The position numbers and the translations under genes are program-made. Under the pieces are notes generated by a model that did no database searches, had not been told where the DNA came from, and saw nothing but the letters and a program-made list of their open reading frames with translations. Below, in pieces: positions 1 to 6,516 of a DNA stretch of 7,354 bases (position 1 is the stretch's first letter; each line of letters starts with the position of its first letter). Source of the DNA: Bacteroidales bacterium UBA714 (GTDB lineage Bacteria; Bacteroidota; Bacteroidia; Bacteroidales; UBA932); the NCBI GenBank assembly GCA_002298075.1, contig DBLW01000198.1, positions 1-7,354 of the forward strand, in the 5' to 3' direction.

Positions 1-838
1 CACGGTGATTGACGAAATCATCGAGAGACTTCACAAGCCACATTGAGAGCGGCAGGACAAGCAATACGGCCATATAAGCGGGATGCAGCTGTCCAAGAGC
101 CACGGCAACAACAGTCATGAGGTAGGGGAATGTGTTCAGAACAGCGGAAAATACTATCTGCCCTCTGCCAGAGCCCATGAGATGCGCCATCGTCTTTTTT
201 CCCATTTTCCTGTCCGGAACCGAATCAAGCACGGAATGCGAATATACAATATTCGTAACCAGCAGGCCGACAGCCGCAGAGAGCCATAAAATTTTCCAGT
301 CAAGCGTTCCCGTGACCGCATAATAAATGCCTGTCATCATCAGAGGACCGAAAATAATGAATATGACAAGCTCGCCGAGTCCTCGGAAACCAAGCTTCAA
401 AGGTCCTCCAGAATATGAGACTCCGATTATCAATGCAGCAAAAGCCCATATCAGGATAGCCCGGCCCCTTATGACAAACACGACAAGCCCCATTACGGCT
501 GCAATCAGCATAAAGGCCGCGACAGCCCACAGCAATTGTTTCGGCGTTGCCTCGCAGGACGTCAGATAGGGATATTTAATCATCCTTCCTCTGAAACCTT
601 CGTCGGAAACTTTCTGACGTGCCTCGGCAGAACCTTCACGATAATCAAACCAATCATCCAGCAGATTGAGGGAAAGATGCAGAAAAGCAACTCCTGCAAC
701 GGAAGCAATCGCTGCAATCCAATTGAACTCCGGAGCGCCGTAAGATAGTGCAAGCGCTGTGAAAGCCGGCAAAAGTGACTGCGGCAGTGAAATCGGCCGT
801 GCATTTTGAAACCAGAATCTTACTTTATTCATACTCAT
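1..838 (-). CDS. menA: UbiA-family prenyltransferase, MenA-like (3' end outside window)
   Basis: Seen: an open minus-strand frame of 279 codons from ATG at 838 to the window edge, with no stop. Near the start is an ARPISLP segment, typical of the first membrane helix region of MenA. Residues 58-65 read NLLDDWFD, the first Asp-rich prenyl-diphosphate/Mg2+ motif. Residues 141-156 (YSGGPLKLGFRGLGE) match the MenA-type YxGGP...GxGE loop. Residues 205-216 (DSVPDRKMGKKT) are the second Asp motif (DxxxD then GKxT). Several hydrophobic helices lie between. Known of the family: integral membrane enzymes that transfer a polyprenyl chain to an aromatic acceptor; MenA uses 1,4-dihydroxy-2-naphthoate in menaquinone synthesis. 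Inferred: MenA rather than another UbiA member, from the three motifs and the anaerobe-like host. A second ATG two codons inside (832) is an alternative start. About 20-30 C-terminal residues are probably missing. A TATCTTTG box lies about 45 bases upstream. Confidence 0.85.
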   Translation of the reverse strand, partial: MSMNKVRFWFQNARPISLPQSLLPAFTALALSYGAPEFNWIAAIASVAGVAFLHLSLNLLDDWFDYREGSAEARQKVSDEGFRGRMIKYPYLTSCEATPKQLLWAVAAFMLIAAVMGLVVFVIRGRAILIWAFAALIIGVSYSGGPLKLGFRGLGELVIFIIFGPLMMTGIYYAVTGTLDWKILWLSAAVGLLVTNIVYSHSVLDSVPDRKMGKKTMAHLMGSGRGQIVFSAVLNTFPYLMTVVAVALGQLHPAYMAVLLVLPLSMWLVKSLDDFVNHR

Positions 839-881
839 GTTTTTATGAATTGAATCGTTCTCTTATCAGATATTTCGGGCG

Positions 882-889
882 CAAAGATA
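882..889 (-). promoter_or_regulatory. Putative Bacteroidota -7 box for the menA-like gene
   Basis: The minus strand reads TATCTTTG here, an exact match to the Bacteroidota -7 consensus TAnnTTTG. Transcription would begin about 7 bases further on, leaving a leader of roughly 35-40 bases before the ATG at 838. No good TTTG -33 box is present at the usual spacing, so the call rests on the -7 box and its position. Confidence 0.5.
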
Positions 890-953
890 ATCATTTGTAC
901 AAGACTCCGCCATACATTTGTCATTCTTCCGGCAGAACAGGACGCGACTCCAA

Positions 954-982
954 TTTGCTTTCTCCCCTTTTCAGTCATTTTG
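954..982 (+). promoter_or_regulatory. Weak candidate promoter for the small ORF at 1115
   Basis: TTTG at 954-957 is followed after 17 bases by TCATTTTG at 975-982, one mismatch from the -7 consensus TAnnTTTG. A 10-base perfect palindrome, AATGTACATT (989-998), follows near the expected transcription start. This is the best plus-strand promoter-like pair in the gap between the menA-like gene and the ORF at 1115, but the match is imperfect and could be chance in T-rich DNA. Confidence 0.25.
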
Positions 983-1114
983 TTATACAATGTACATTAT
1001 GTTAAGTACGCGAAATGAGAATAGAAAATATCCCCTTTTTTATCAGCGATGTTCAATTACAGCACAGAATTTGCATGGACGCGTGACCGTCGTAAAAACG
1101 GCAAACCGACAGAA

Positions 1115-1519
1115 ATGACACACAGATTCCTGACATATGCAATGACGCTCATCTGCTTTTTTCTCTCAATCCAGGAAAAAGCAGTTTCCGAACATGCGGC
1201 TGACTCCGGAAACCTGATTCATGAAACTGCAGACAGTCCGGCTGACCACTCATGGTCCCGTGTCTTCCTGCATGACCTGTCAGCCTCGGATTCACCATGC
1301 AACTTCACCGGACCGACACATTATTCGGCTCCTCTCAGGACAAGCCACAATGCAAAGCGCCCGACATGCGCCAAGACGGTAAACATGAATTTCATCAAAT
1401 CAGGAAAGGCCTACAGCAGAGACAGCATTACCATGCTCCTGGACTGCATCAGACGTTTCCCGTCAGGCATTGAAGAGCCGTCACACAGATTCATAAACCT
1501 CAGAAAGATAGTTATTTAG
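1115..1519 (+). CDS. Small hypothetical protein with hydrophobic N-terminus
   Basis: Not recognised. Seen: a 134-residue frame, from MTHRFLTY to the stop at 1517-1519. Residues 1-18 are hydrophobic after a short basic start and could be a signal peptide or membrane anchor. The rest is polar, rich in His, Ser, Thr and Pro, and ends in the basic-hydrophobic tail RFINLRKIVI. No catalytic motif is visible. The frame stays open upstream to an ATG at 1049, but the added residues are polar and would bury the hydrophobic start, so 1115 is preferred. No Shine-Dalgarno is seen, which is common in Bacteroidota. It is separated from both neighbours by gaps of about 275 bases, so it would be a single-gene unit. 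It may be a lineage-specific small exported protein or a non-coding stretch with a chance ORF; the signal-like start and length make a real gene somewhat more likely than not. Confidence 0.5.
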   Translation: MTHRFLTYAMTLICFFLSIQEKAVSEHAADSGNLIHETADSPADHSWSRVFLHDLSASDSPCNFTGPTHYSAPLRTSHNAKRPTCAKTVNMNFIKSGKAYSRDSITMLLDCIRRFPSGIEEPSHRFINLRKIVI

Positions 1520-1606
1520 CTTCCTCTCTCCCCTTTTTTCGGCAGTCTGACGCATATCCTTCCGCCGTACACAAATTCTTGATTGCCAAGCCTTTGAAAG
1601 CTAACG

Positions 1607-1631
1607 TCAGGACTGGTTTCCCATGTCCTGA
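1607..1631. repeat. 7-base inverted repeat in the gap before the small membrane protein
   Basis: TCAGGAC (1607-1613) and GTCCTGA (1625-1631) form a perfect inverted repeat around an 11-base loop. No T-run follows on either strand, so it is not a standard terminator. The rest of the 1520-1794 gap holds no tRNA, no clear riboswitch and only a poor -7-like box (TTGATTTG, 1694-1701). It might be an operator or a weak RNA hairpin. Confidence 0.3.
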
Positions 1632-1794
1632 ACAAAAAGCGAAAACATAAGGCAAGGACTAATCAGACATGCAATCACATATAACATAAATCCTTGATTT
1701 GCAGTGACATCATATAGCGGTGATGCCAATACGGGCAATATGCACAGAAATCACTGGAAATCAGGACAATATATAAAAATTCACATTATTTATT

Positions 1795-2250
1795 ATGGAA
1801 AAGACATTCATCAGAATACGTTCTACAAAAGACCTCATCATATCAGTAAGCACAGCAACAGCAGGTGCAATCCTCATAGCACTCCCGACATCAGTATCTA
1901 TAAACCTGGTCGGATTCTTCATGATATTCGCAGGAATCATAATGCTGCTCTTCATGAAAACCGGTTATAAGGATGTCCAGACCGGCACAAGATACAGCAA
2001 GAAAGAAAGCTTCTATCCTCAGAGCATGCGCGCAGACATCGAGACATGTCTCGAATCCGGGAAAGGCAAAAACATATTCGGCAGCGAGGAAGGAAAAGGA
2101 AACGGACTCAGACTCGATGTTTACTGCTGCAAGTCAAGCGGAAAGGCATATGTCCAGCTTTTTGAATACGTGCCGTACAAATACGTGCCATGCACCTGCG
2201 TATATGAATATGACATTGCATACGTACCCCAGCTGACCGGAGGACGCTGA
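1795..2250 (+). CDS. Unrecognised small membrane protein with Cys/Tyr-rich C-terminal domain
   Basis: Not recognised by family name. Seen: 151 residues. Two hydrophobic segments at about 13-31 and 36-54, joined by a very short turn, form a helical hairpin preceded by a basic start (RIRSTKD). A soluble part of about 95 residues follows. It is Gly/Lys/Ser-rich in the middle and ends in an aromatic stretch with YVPYKYVP and five cysteines (85, 111, 112, 133, 135), including a CC pair and a CTC pair. Topology suggests both termini on the same face of the inner membrane; positive charge before helix 1 and after helix 2 favours the cytoplasm. No signal cleavage site or enzyme motif is evident. Its stop lies 31 bases before the antiporter start with no terminator between, so the two genes are probably co-transcribed. 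A role linked to the antiporter is only inference from position. The start has no Shine-Dalgarno but lies in an A/T-rich leader, as is usual for the group. Confidence 0.8.
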   Translation: MEKTFIRIRSTKDLIISVSTATAGAILIALPTSVSINLVGFFMIFAGIIMLLFMKTGYKDVQTGTRYSKKESFYPQSMRADIETCLESGKGKNIFGSEEGKGNGLRLDVYCCKSSGKAYVQLFEYVPYKYVPCTCVYEYDIAYVPQLTGGR

Positions 2251-2281
2251 TAAGACAACAGGACTATAACCTTATAATACA

Positions 2282-3229
2282 ATGGAATACATTATAATAT
2301 CCGTTTCATTCTTCGGCATAATGTTAGGAGCCGACTGGCTTGTCAGCGGCTCCGTTTCAATAGCGAAACGACTGAAGATATCTGAATTCGTAATCGGTGC
2401 GGCAATAGTGGGCATTGGCACGTCCATGCCTGAGTTTGTCGTAAGCGTCATAGGAGCGGCAAACGGCAATGCGGACATTGCAATAGGAAATGTCGTAGGC
2501 TCCAACATCTTCAATGTGCTCGGAATACTCGGACCGACCGCCATGTTCTTCCCCATCGTCGTGGACAGGGCGAATATGAAGTTCGAAATCCCCTTCTGCA
2601 TTTTCGTAACTCTTCTGCTCATTTCACTGATATTCAATTTCTTCAATGGAGATATGCCAATGCTCGGACGCGCTGACGGCATAATCCTGCTGTGCTTGTT
2701 CATGGTTTTCATGTCGTATTCGTTTTACCGCGACAGGAAAAAAGCCCCGGAGCATGAACCGGTCCATGAAGAAGCCGCTCCCCTATGGATATCGTCGGCC
2801 AAGACTGTGGCTGGCCTTGCTATACTGGCTGTCAGCTGCGACCTCTTCGTATCGAACGCCATCAAGATTGCCAAGTCATTCGGTGTCAACGACGCATTCA
2901 TATCAATCACACTGATAGCATGCGGCACATCCCTTCCTGAGCTTGCCGCATCAGTAACCGCCGCCCTGAGGAAAAACACAAGACTCGCCCTGGGCAACAT
3001 TGTAGGCTCCAACATATTCAATATTACATTAATATTGGGACTCACGCCTCTCATAACTCCGCTGCAGGCATCCGGAATAACTGCAACGGACTATCTTGTA
3101 ATGGCATCGGCAGCGCTTATGCTGCCACTGATCTCATTCAGAGGCAAAATCGGCAGGGCAGCTGGCCTGGTTCTGTTTCTTGGCTTCATAGCATATAATG
3201 CACATCTGCTCTACAACCAGATTGCATAG
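2282..3229 (+). CDS. Na+/Ca2+-type antiporter, CaCA family (YrbG-like), complete
   Basis: An inner-membrane exchanger predicted to move Ca2+ (or another cation) against Na+ or H+. Seen: 315 residues, typical for bacterial CaCA members, with about ten hydrophobic helices in two inverted halves. The first alpha-repeat has GTSMPE at 46-51, then GN at 69-70 and GSNIFN at 73-78. The second has GTSLPE at 215-220, GN at 238-239 and GSNIFN at 242-247. The key acidic residues are Glu51 and Glu220; the Asn that follows each by 27 residues (78 and 247) falls at the ion-site positions known from the archaeal exchanger NCX_Mj, where the second is Asp. A charged loop at about 150-168 (acidic, with His) separates the halves. 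Family knowledge supports cation exchange; the actual ions cannot be read from sequence. It lies 31 bases after the small membrane protein gene and ends before a strong terminator at 3316-3349. A paralogue begins at 6582. Confidence 0.95.
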   Translation: MEYIIISVSFFGIMLGADWLVSGSVSIAKRLKISEFVIGAAIVGIGTSMPEFVVSVIGAANGNADIAIGNVVGSNIFNVLGILGPTAMFFPIVVDRANMKFEIPFCIFVTLLLISLIFNFFNGDMPMLGRADGIILLCLFMVFMSYSFYRDRKKAPEHEPVHEEAAPLWISSAKTVAGLAILAVSCDLFVSNAIKIAKSFGVNDAFISITLIACGTSLPELAASVTAALRKNTRLALGNIVGSNIFNITLILGLTPLITPLQASGITATDYLVMASAALMLPLISFRGKIGRAAGLVLFLGFIAYNAHLLYNQIA

Positions 3230-3242
3230 CCAGATTGTATAG
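3217..3242 (+). repeat. 13-base tandem duplication across the antiporter stop codon
   Basis: CCAGATTGCATAG (3217-3229) is followed directly by CCAGATTGTATAG (3230-3242), identical except for one C/T change. The first copy encodes the last four residues and contains the TAG stop. The second lies wholly in the 3' untranslated region, so the protein end is unchanged. It looks like a replication-slippage duplication that has since gained one substitution. Confidence 0.85.
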
Positions 3243-3244
3243 CC

Positions 3245-3271
3245 GGCTGGCACTGCAATGGTATGCCAGCC
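3245..3271 (+). other. GC-rich hairpin in the antiporter 3' untranslated region
   Basis: GGCTGGCA (3245-3252) and TGCCAGCC (3264-3271) make a perfect 8-base stem with an 11-base loop. No T-run follows, so it is unlikely to end transcription alone. It lies 45 bases before the true terminator hairpin and may protect the transcript 3' end or be part of a small 3'-end RNA. Confidence 0.55.
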
Positions 3272-3315
3272 ACTCAGCGTGGAGCGTATCGCATTGACTT
3301 TCAATATATTGTCAG

Positions 3316-3349
3316 AAGACGATTCCCTAAATACGGGAATCGTCTTTTT
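3316..3349 (+). terminator. Rho-independent terminator after the antiporter gene
   Basis: AAGACGATTCCC (3316-3327) pairs perfectly with GGGAATCGTCTT (3335-3346) around a 7-base loop, giving a 12-base stem. The strand continues into T's (TTTTT, 3345-3349). This is a textbook intrinsic terminator on the plus strand. It ends the unit of the small membrane protein and antiporter genes, and separates it from rlmD. The minus strand lacks a T-run after the stem, so it acts in one direction. Confidence 0.92.
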
Positions 3350-3426
3350 ATAAAGCATTGAGAATAAACCATTTGAGTTCCACACTTGCCACATGCAATT
3401 TCACCAAGCCTTTCAAGAGCCTGATA

Positions 3427-3457
3427 TGTGATATATTGAATTTATTTGATAATTTTG
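3427..3457 (+). promoter_or_regulatory. Bacteroidota promoter for rlmD
   Basis: TAATTTTG at 3450-3457 matches the -7 consensus TAnnTTTG exactly. TGTG at 3427-3430, 19 bases upstream, matches three of four bases of the -33 box TTTG. It follows the terminator at 3316-3349 and gives a leader of about 105-110 bases before the rlmD ATG at 3572. No recognised riboswitch was seen in that leader. Confidence 0.65.
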
Positions 3458-3571
3458 CACCCCCGGACAATATGGCCAGCCTTTTAAGCAGTCCATATGC
3501 GGTTCCGGTTTGACAAACAAAGCCGGAACTTTCGGACATTTCGGAAGACCGGCATAAATCCAGACACAGAC

Positions 3572-4978
3572 ATGGCAAAAAAGAAACAGGAAATCATCCT
3601 TGAGAATGTTGTAATAGAAACTGTTGCCGCAGAAGGCAAGGCTATCGCTAAAATTGACGGCACAGTACTTTTCGTGCAGTTCGCCGTACCGGGCGACATC
3701 GTGGACGTAAAAGTGACCAAAAAGAAGAAAAACTACATGGAAGGATTCATCCTGCGCATGGTAAAGCCCTCACCGCATCGTCTGGAGCCGTTCTGCAGCC
3801 ATTTCGGAGTATGCGGAGGATGCAAATGGCAGCCCCTTCCGTATGAAATGCAGCTTCAGGCCAAGCAGCAGCAGGTATATGACCAGCTCGTGCGCATAGG
3901 GCATCTCCAGGTACCGGAAATATCCCCTATCGTGCCTTCTGACGAGACTACATATTACCGCAACAAGCTCGAATTCACCTTTTCGCAGCGCAGATGGATT
4001 TACGAAAACGAAGACCCTGAGACTCTCAGCGAACAGCAGAGATGCGGGCTCGGCTTCCATGTGGGCCGCTTCTTTGACAAGGTGCTCGACGTTGACCACT
4101 GCTGGCTTCAGCCCGAGCCGTCCAATGAAATCCGCCTCTTCATCAAAGACTACGCAATGAAGAACGGCCTGAGCTTCTTCAACATACGCGAGCATACAGG
4201 TTTTCTGCGCAACATGTTCGTCCGCACCACCGAGGCTGGAAACGTAATGCTTATATTGTGCATGTATCATGAAGACGTGCAGGCCCGCACAGCCCTTCTT
4301 GACGCAGTCGCCGGGAAATTCCCGCAGATAACCTCACTATACTATGTGATAAACGGAAAGGCAAACGACTCCATCGCGGACCAAGACTGCCACCTGTACA
4401 AGGGTGAGGATGCAATATACGAATATATGGAGGGACTGAAATTCAAGATTGGCCCCAAATCGTTCTACCAGACCAACACCAGACAGGCATACAAGCTCTA
4501 TAGCATCGCAAGGGAATATGCGGCCCTGACCGGAAAGGAAACCGTTTATGACCTCTACACCGGCACCGGAACAATCGCACAGTTCGTGTCCCGCCAGGCC
4601 GGCAAGGTCATCGGAATCGAATATGTGCCGGAAGCAATCGAAGACGCCAAGACAAACGCCAAGGCGAACGGAATCACCAACTGCGACTTCTTTGCAGGAG
4701 ACATGAAGGACATTCTCACGGACGGCTTTGTCGAGGAACACGGAAGACCGGACGTGATAATCCTTGACCCGCCTAGAGCAGGAATCCACCCTGATGTGGC
4801 ACAGGTAATCCTGAATGCAGCTCCGGAGCGCATAGTATATGTAAGTTGCAATCCGGCTTCACAGGCACGTGACCTTGAGATATTGTGCAAGGACTATGAC
4901 ATCAAGGCTGTCAGGCCAGTTGACATGTTCCCGCACACCCACCACGTGGAGAATGTATGCCTCCTGTCAAGGCGATGA
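3572..4978 (+). CDS. rlmD: 23S rRNA (uracil-C5)-methyltransferase, RlmD/TrmA family
   Basis: Methylates carbon 5 of a uridine in 23S rRNA (U1939 in E. coli numbering for RlmD) using S-adenosylmethionine. Seen: 468 residues from MAKKKQE. A TRAM-like RNA-binding beta domain occupies about 7-63. A [4Fe-4S] cysteine set follows: Cys75, Cys81, Cys84 (CGGCKWQ) and probably Cys177. The SAM motif DLYTGTGTI is at 327-335, DPPRAG at 399-404, the catalytic nucleophile is Cys426 in SCNP, and the proposed general base is Glu460 in HHVENV. All key residues are present. The frame is open upstream to an ATG at 3497, but those residues are Arg/Phe-rich and unlike the family; MAKKKQ fits the family N-terminus and the promoter at 3450. 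The family also includes RlmC and RlmCD, and Bacteroidota may carry more than one member, so the exact uridine is inferred. The gene converges with nfeD, with 37 bases between stops. Confidence 0.93.
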   Translation: MAKKKQEIILENVVIETVAAEGKAIAKIDGTVLFVQFAVPGDIVDVKVTKKKKNYMEGFILRMVKPSPHRLEPFCSHFGVCGGCKWQPLPYEMQLQAKQQQVYDQLVRIGHLQVPEISPIVPSDETTYYRNKLEFTFSQRRWIYENEDPETLSEQQRCGLGFHVGRFFDKVLDVDHCWLQPEPSNEIRLFIKDYAMKNGLSFFNIREHTGFLRNMFVRTTEAGNVMLILCMYHEDVQARTALLDAVAGKFPQITSLYYVINGKANDSIADQDCHLYKGEDAIYEYMEGLKFKIGPKSFYQTNTRQAYKLYSIAREYAALTGKETVYDLYTGTGTIAQFVSRQAGKVIGIEYVPEAIEDAKTNAKANGITNCDFFAGDMKDILTDGFVEEHGRPDVIILDPPRAGIHPDVAQVILNAAPERIVYVSCNPASQARDLEILCKDYDIKAVRPVDMFPHTHHVENVCLLSRR

Positions 4979-5015
4979 GCAGATGCTGCAGACAAGCTCA
5001 CACAATGACAGTCCG

Positions 5016-6347
5016 TCAAGCCAAAGGCTCGCAATAGAGCCTTCCCTGCTCTGCAGCCAAGACCTTGAGCGTCGTGCCTTTTGACGCGAAGCCACCGAAC
5101 CGCAGAGACGCCTCGATTATGCGCCCGTCCGTAGTTTTCACCTTACCGGACGGGCGCATGTCCGTAAAGGCCACCACAGGCTCTCCCAGCAGGCTTTCCA
5201 GCCCTGACACGACTCCGGTGAAGCCTTCTGCCGAATCAAGCGACTGCCTCAATGCTATATGATCGAAAGAACGCGTAGCATAAAGCTTCCTGACTATCAG
5301 CACGGCACCGAAAATAGCCAATGACGCAGATATGACTACAATCGAAACCGGCATGATAACCGGAACAAGAGTGAATGTCCCGTCCAAACGGAAAAGCTCC
5401 GAATTGTCAATCATGGCGAAAGCCAGCGAGAGCACAACTACTATGATTCCGGAGATTCCGCATACTCCGAACCCCGGAATCACGAATATCTCAAGGGCTA
5501 TCAGCACCAGTCCGGCAACAAAAAGCATAATCTCCCAATATGCCGCCAGCTGCTCCACAAGAAGCGGAGAGAAATATAAGACCGCTCCTGCAACGGCTAT
5601 GGCAAGCGGAAGCCCGACACCCGGAGTCCTTATCTCGATATAGATTCCGCCGATTATCATCATAAGGAATATGGCCTGAAGGATAGGATTCAGAAGAAAC
5701 TGCACCAGACGGTCAACCCATGTCAGGTCATCTTCCATGTTCCGTATCACGAAATCCCCGGAACCGCATACCGCACGCGCAACATCGGCCCCGCTCTCAC
5801 AGATGCCCTCACAATAGCCCCTTGCCATGGCCTCTTCCGGAGTCAGGCTCAGCACATTGGCTGTGTCAACCATAGATTCTGCTACACGAGGGTCACGTCC
5901 CTTGGCCTGCGCCGTAGAACGCATCATCCCGCGCATGAATGACTGGTATTTGTCAGGCATGACCCTGCCTCCCCCGTCAACGACTGTCGCCGCACCGATA
6001 GTGCCGCCGGTCTTCATATATATTGAATCGCATGCGATGCTGATGAGCGCCCCGGCAGAAGCAGCCTGCATATTAACGAAAGCGATTACCGGTCCCTCAT
6101 GACGAAGAATCGCGCTCCTTATGCTGTCAGCCGCATCCACTGCCCCGCCATAAGTGTCAATGTCCAGCAGCACATAATCGGCGGACACCTCAGAAGCCTT
6201 CTCAAGCCCGAGTACCACCATGCGCTGGGCAGCACGGTCAATATTGCGGTCAAGCCTTATCCGATAAAACACGGCCTCCCCTGCGGAAGCTGCCGTACAC
6301 ACTGCCAAAGCACATAAAAATGACAGGAAGCGTCTCATAGTAATCAT
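5016..6347 (-). CDS. nfeD: NfeD1b-type membrane protease (ClpP-class serine protease with NfeD OB domain)
   Basis: Seen: 443 residues from MITMRRFL, the usual length of the long (1b) NfeD form. Residues 5-23 are a signal peptide ending near ASAGEA. A ClpP/crotonase-like domain spans about 25-205: DIDTYGGAVDAA at 62-73 builds the oxyanion region, Ser97 in AASAGAL is the likely nucleophile, and Lys133 is a candidate for the dyad lysine of the PH1510 type. Four to five membrane segments follow (about 222-238, 246-264, 273-292, 296-313, 328-352), with the family IPGFGVCGISG signature near 290-300. The OB-fold NfeD domain is at about 372-443 (DMRPSGKV, DGRIIEA). Family knowledge: these proteases cleave the hydrophobic C-terminus of stomatin/flotillin partners in membrane quality control. 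No such partner is adjacent here. The frame extends upstream to 6473, but that adds about 42 non-signal residues and crosses the predicted promoter. ATG 6338 (MRRF) is an equally possible start. Confidence 0.92.
   Translation of the reverse strand: MITMRRFLSFLCALAVCTAASAGEAVFYRIRLDRNIDRAAQRMVVLGLEKASEVSADYVLLDIDTYGGAVDAADSIRSAILRHEGPVIAFVNMQAASAGALISIACDSIYMKTGGTIGAATVVDGGGRVMPDKYQSFMRGMMRSTAQAKGRDPRVAESMVDTANVLSLTPEEAMARGYCEGICESGADVARAVCGSGDFVIRNMEDDLTWVDRLVQFLLNPILQAIFLMMIIGGIYIEIRTPGVGLPLAIAVAGAVLYFSPLLVEQLAAYWEIMLFVAGLVLIALEIFVIPGFGVCGISGIIVVVLSLAFAMIDNSELFRLDGTFTLVPVIMPVSIVVISASLAIFGAVLIVRKLYATRSFDHIALRQSLDSAEGFTGVVSGLESLLGEPVVAFTDMRPSGKVKTTDGRIIEASLRFGGFASKGTTLKVLAAEQGRLYCEPLA
5024..5043. 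terminator. Weak hairpin between convergent rlmD and nfeD
   Basis: AAGGCTC (5024-5030) and GAGCCTT (5037-5043) form a perfect 7-base stem with a 6-base loop, 46 bases past the rlmD stop and inside the last codons of nfeD. Neither strand has a real T-run after it (TTTGGCTT on the minus strand is the nearest). It is the best candidate for ending the two convergent transcripts, but its efficiency is doubtful. Confidence 0.3.
5119..5159. repeat. 13-base perfect inverted repeat inside nfeD
   Basis: ATGCGCCCGTCCG (5119-5131) and CGGACGGGCGCAT (5147-5159) are perfectly complementary around a 15-base loop. On the nfeD mRNA this would be a very stable GC-rich hairpin about 100-140 bases before the stop. 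It encodes the MRPSGKV...TDGRI part of the OB domain, so the symmetry partly reflects the codons for RPSG and DGR, but 13 of 13 matching bases is more than those require. Confidence 0.85.
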
Positions 6348-6354
6348 AATCTTG

Positions 6355-6371
6355 GTTTGCATCATGCAAAC
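6355..6371. promoter_or_regulatory. 17-base palindrome over the nfeD promoter, candidate operator
   Basis: GTTTGCATCATGCAAAC has two perfect 8-base arms (6355-6362 and 6364-6371) around a single central base. It overlaps the predicted nfeD -7 box (6367-6374) and the expected transcription start, and lies 8 bases upstream of the chosen nfeD start. Such size, symmetry and position are typical of a dimeric regulator's binding site. The regulator is unknown and none is encoded in the window. Confidence 0.55.
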
Positions 6372-6374
6372 ATA
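6367..6374 (-). promoter_or_regulatory. Putative -7 box for nfeD
   Basis: The minus strand reads TATGTTTG, an exact match to TAnnTTTG. Transcription would start near 6360, leaving a very short leader before the ATG at 6347 or 6338. This supports a start there rather than at 6473. A TTTG (minus strand, 6404-6401) lies 26 bases upstream, too far for a standard -33 box. Confidence 0.5.
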
Positions 6375-6516
6375 CACAAAATCTGATGATTCCGTTTCAG
6401 CAAAGCTGCAATTTCTCCCAAAATCATATCTGGGCGCCATGGGGACAGCGTTTCCCCGACACTGCATAAGCACTTGTGCACCGCCGGAAAAACCAGCGGA
6501 AAACCATGTGTGCAGA

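Noticed and set aside
83..804. Short plus- and minus-strand frames at the left edge
   Set aside because: They are shadows of the minus-strand UbiA gene, whose frame is open across the whole stretch with all family motifs.
1520..1794. Possible riboswitch or structured RNA before the small membrane protein
   Set aside because: Only one 7-base hairpin was found and no known cation-sensing riboswitch motif could be recognised by eye.
3497..3571. Upstream in-frame start of rlmD at 3497
   Set aside because: The added Arg/Phe-rich residues do not resemble the family; MAKKKQ at 3572 is a typical N-terminus.
3770..4789. Minus-strand open frames opposite rlmD (166 and 150 residues)
   Set aside because: They are antisense to a complete, motif-rich methyltransferase and show no recognisable domain.
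4976..5000. TGAGC/GCTCA hairpin at the rlmD stop as a terminator
   Set aside because: Five base pairs around a 15-base loop with no T-run; unlikely to stop transcription.
6441..6457. GGGGA/TCCCC hairpin in the nfeD-antiporter gap
   Set aside because: A 5-base stem with a 7-base loop, no T-run and no link to a promoter; too weak to call.
6348..6473. N-terminal extension of the nfeD frame to an ATG at 6473
   Set aside because: It would put about 42 polar residues before a clear signal peptide and would cross the predicted -7 box and palindrome; starts at 6347 or 6338 fit better.
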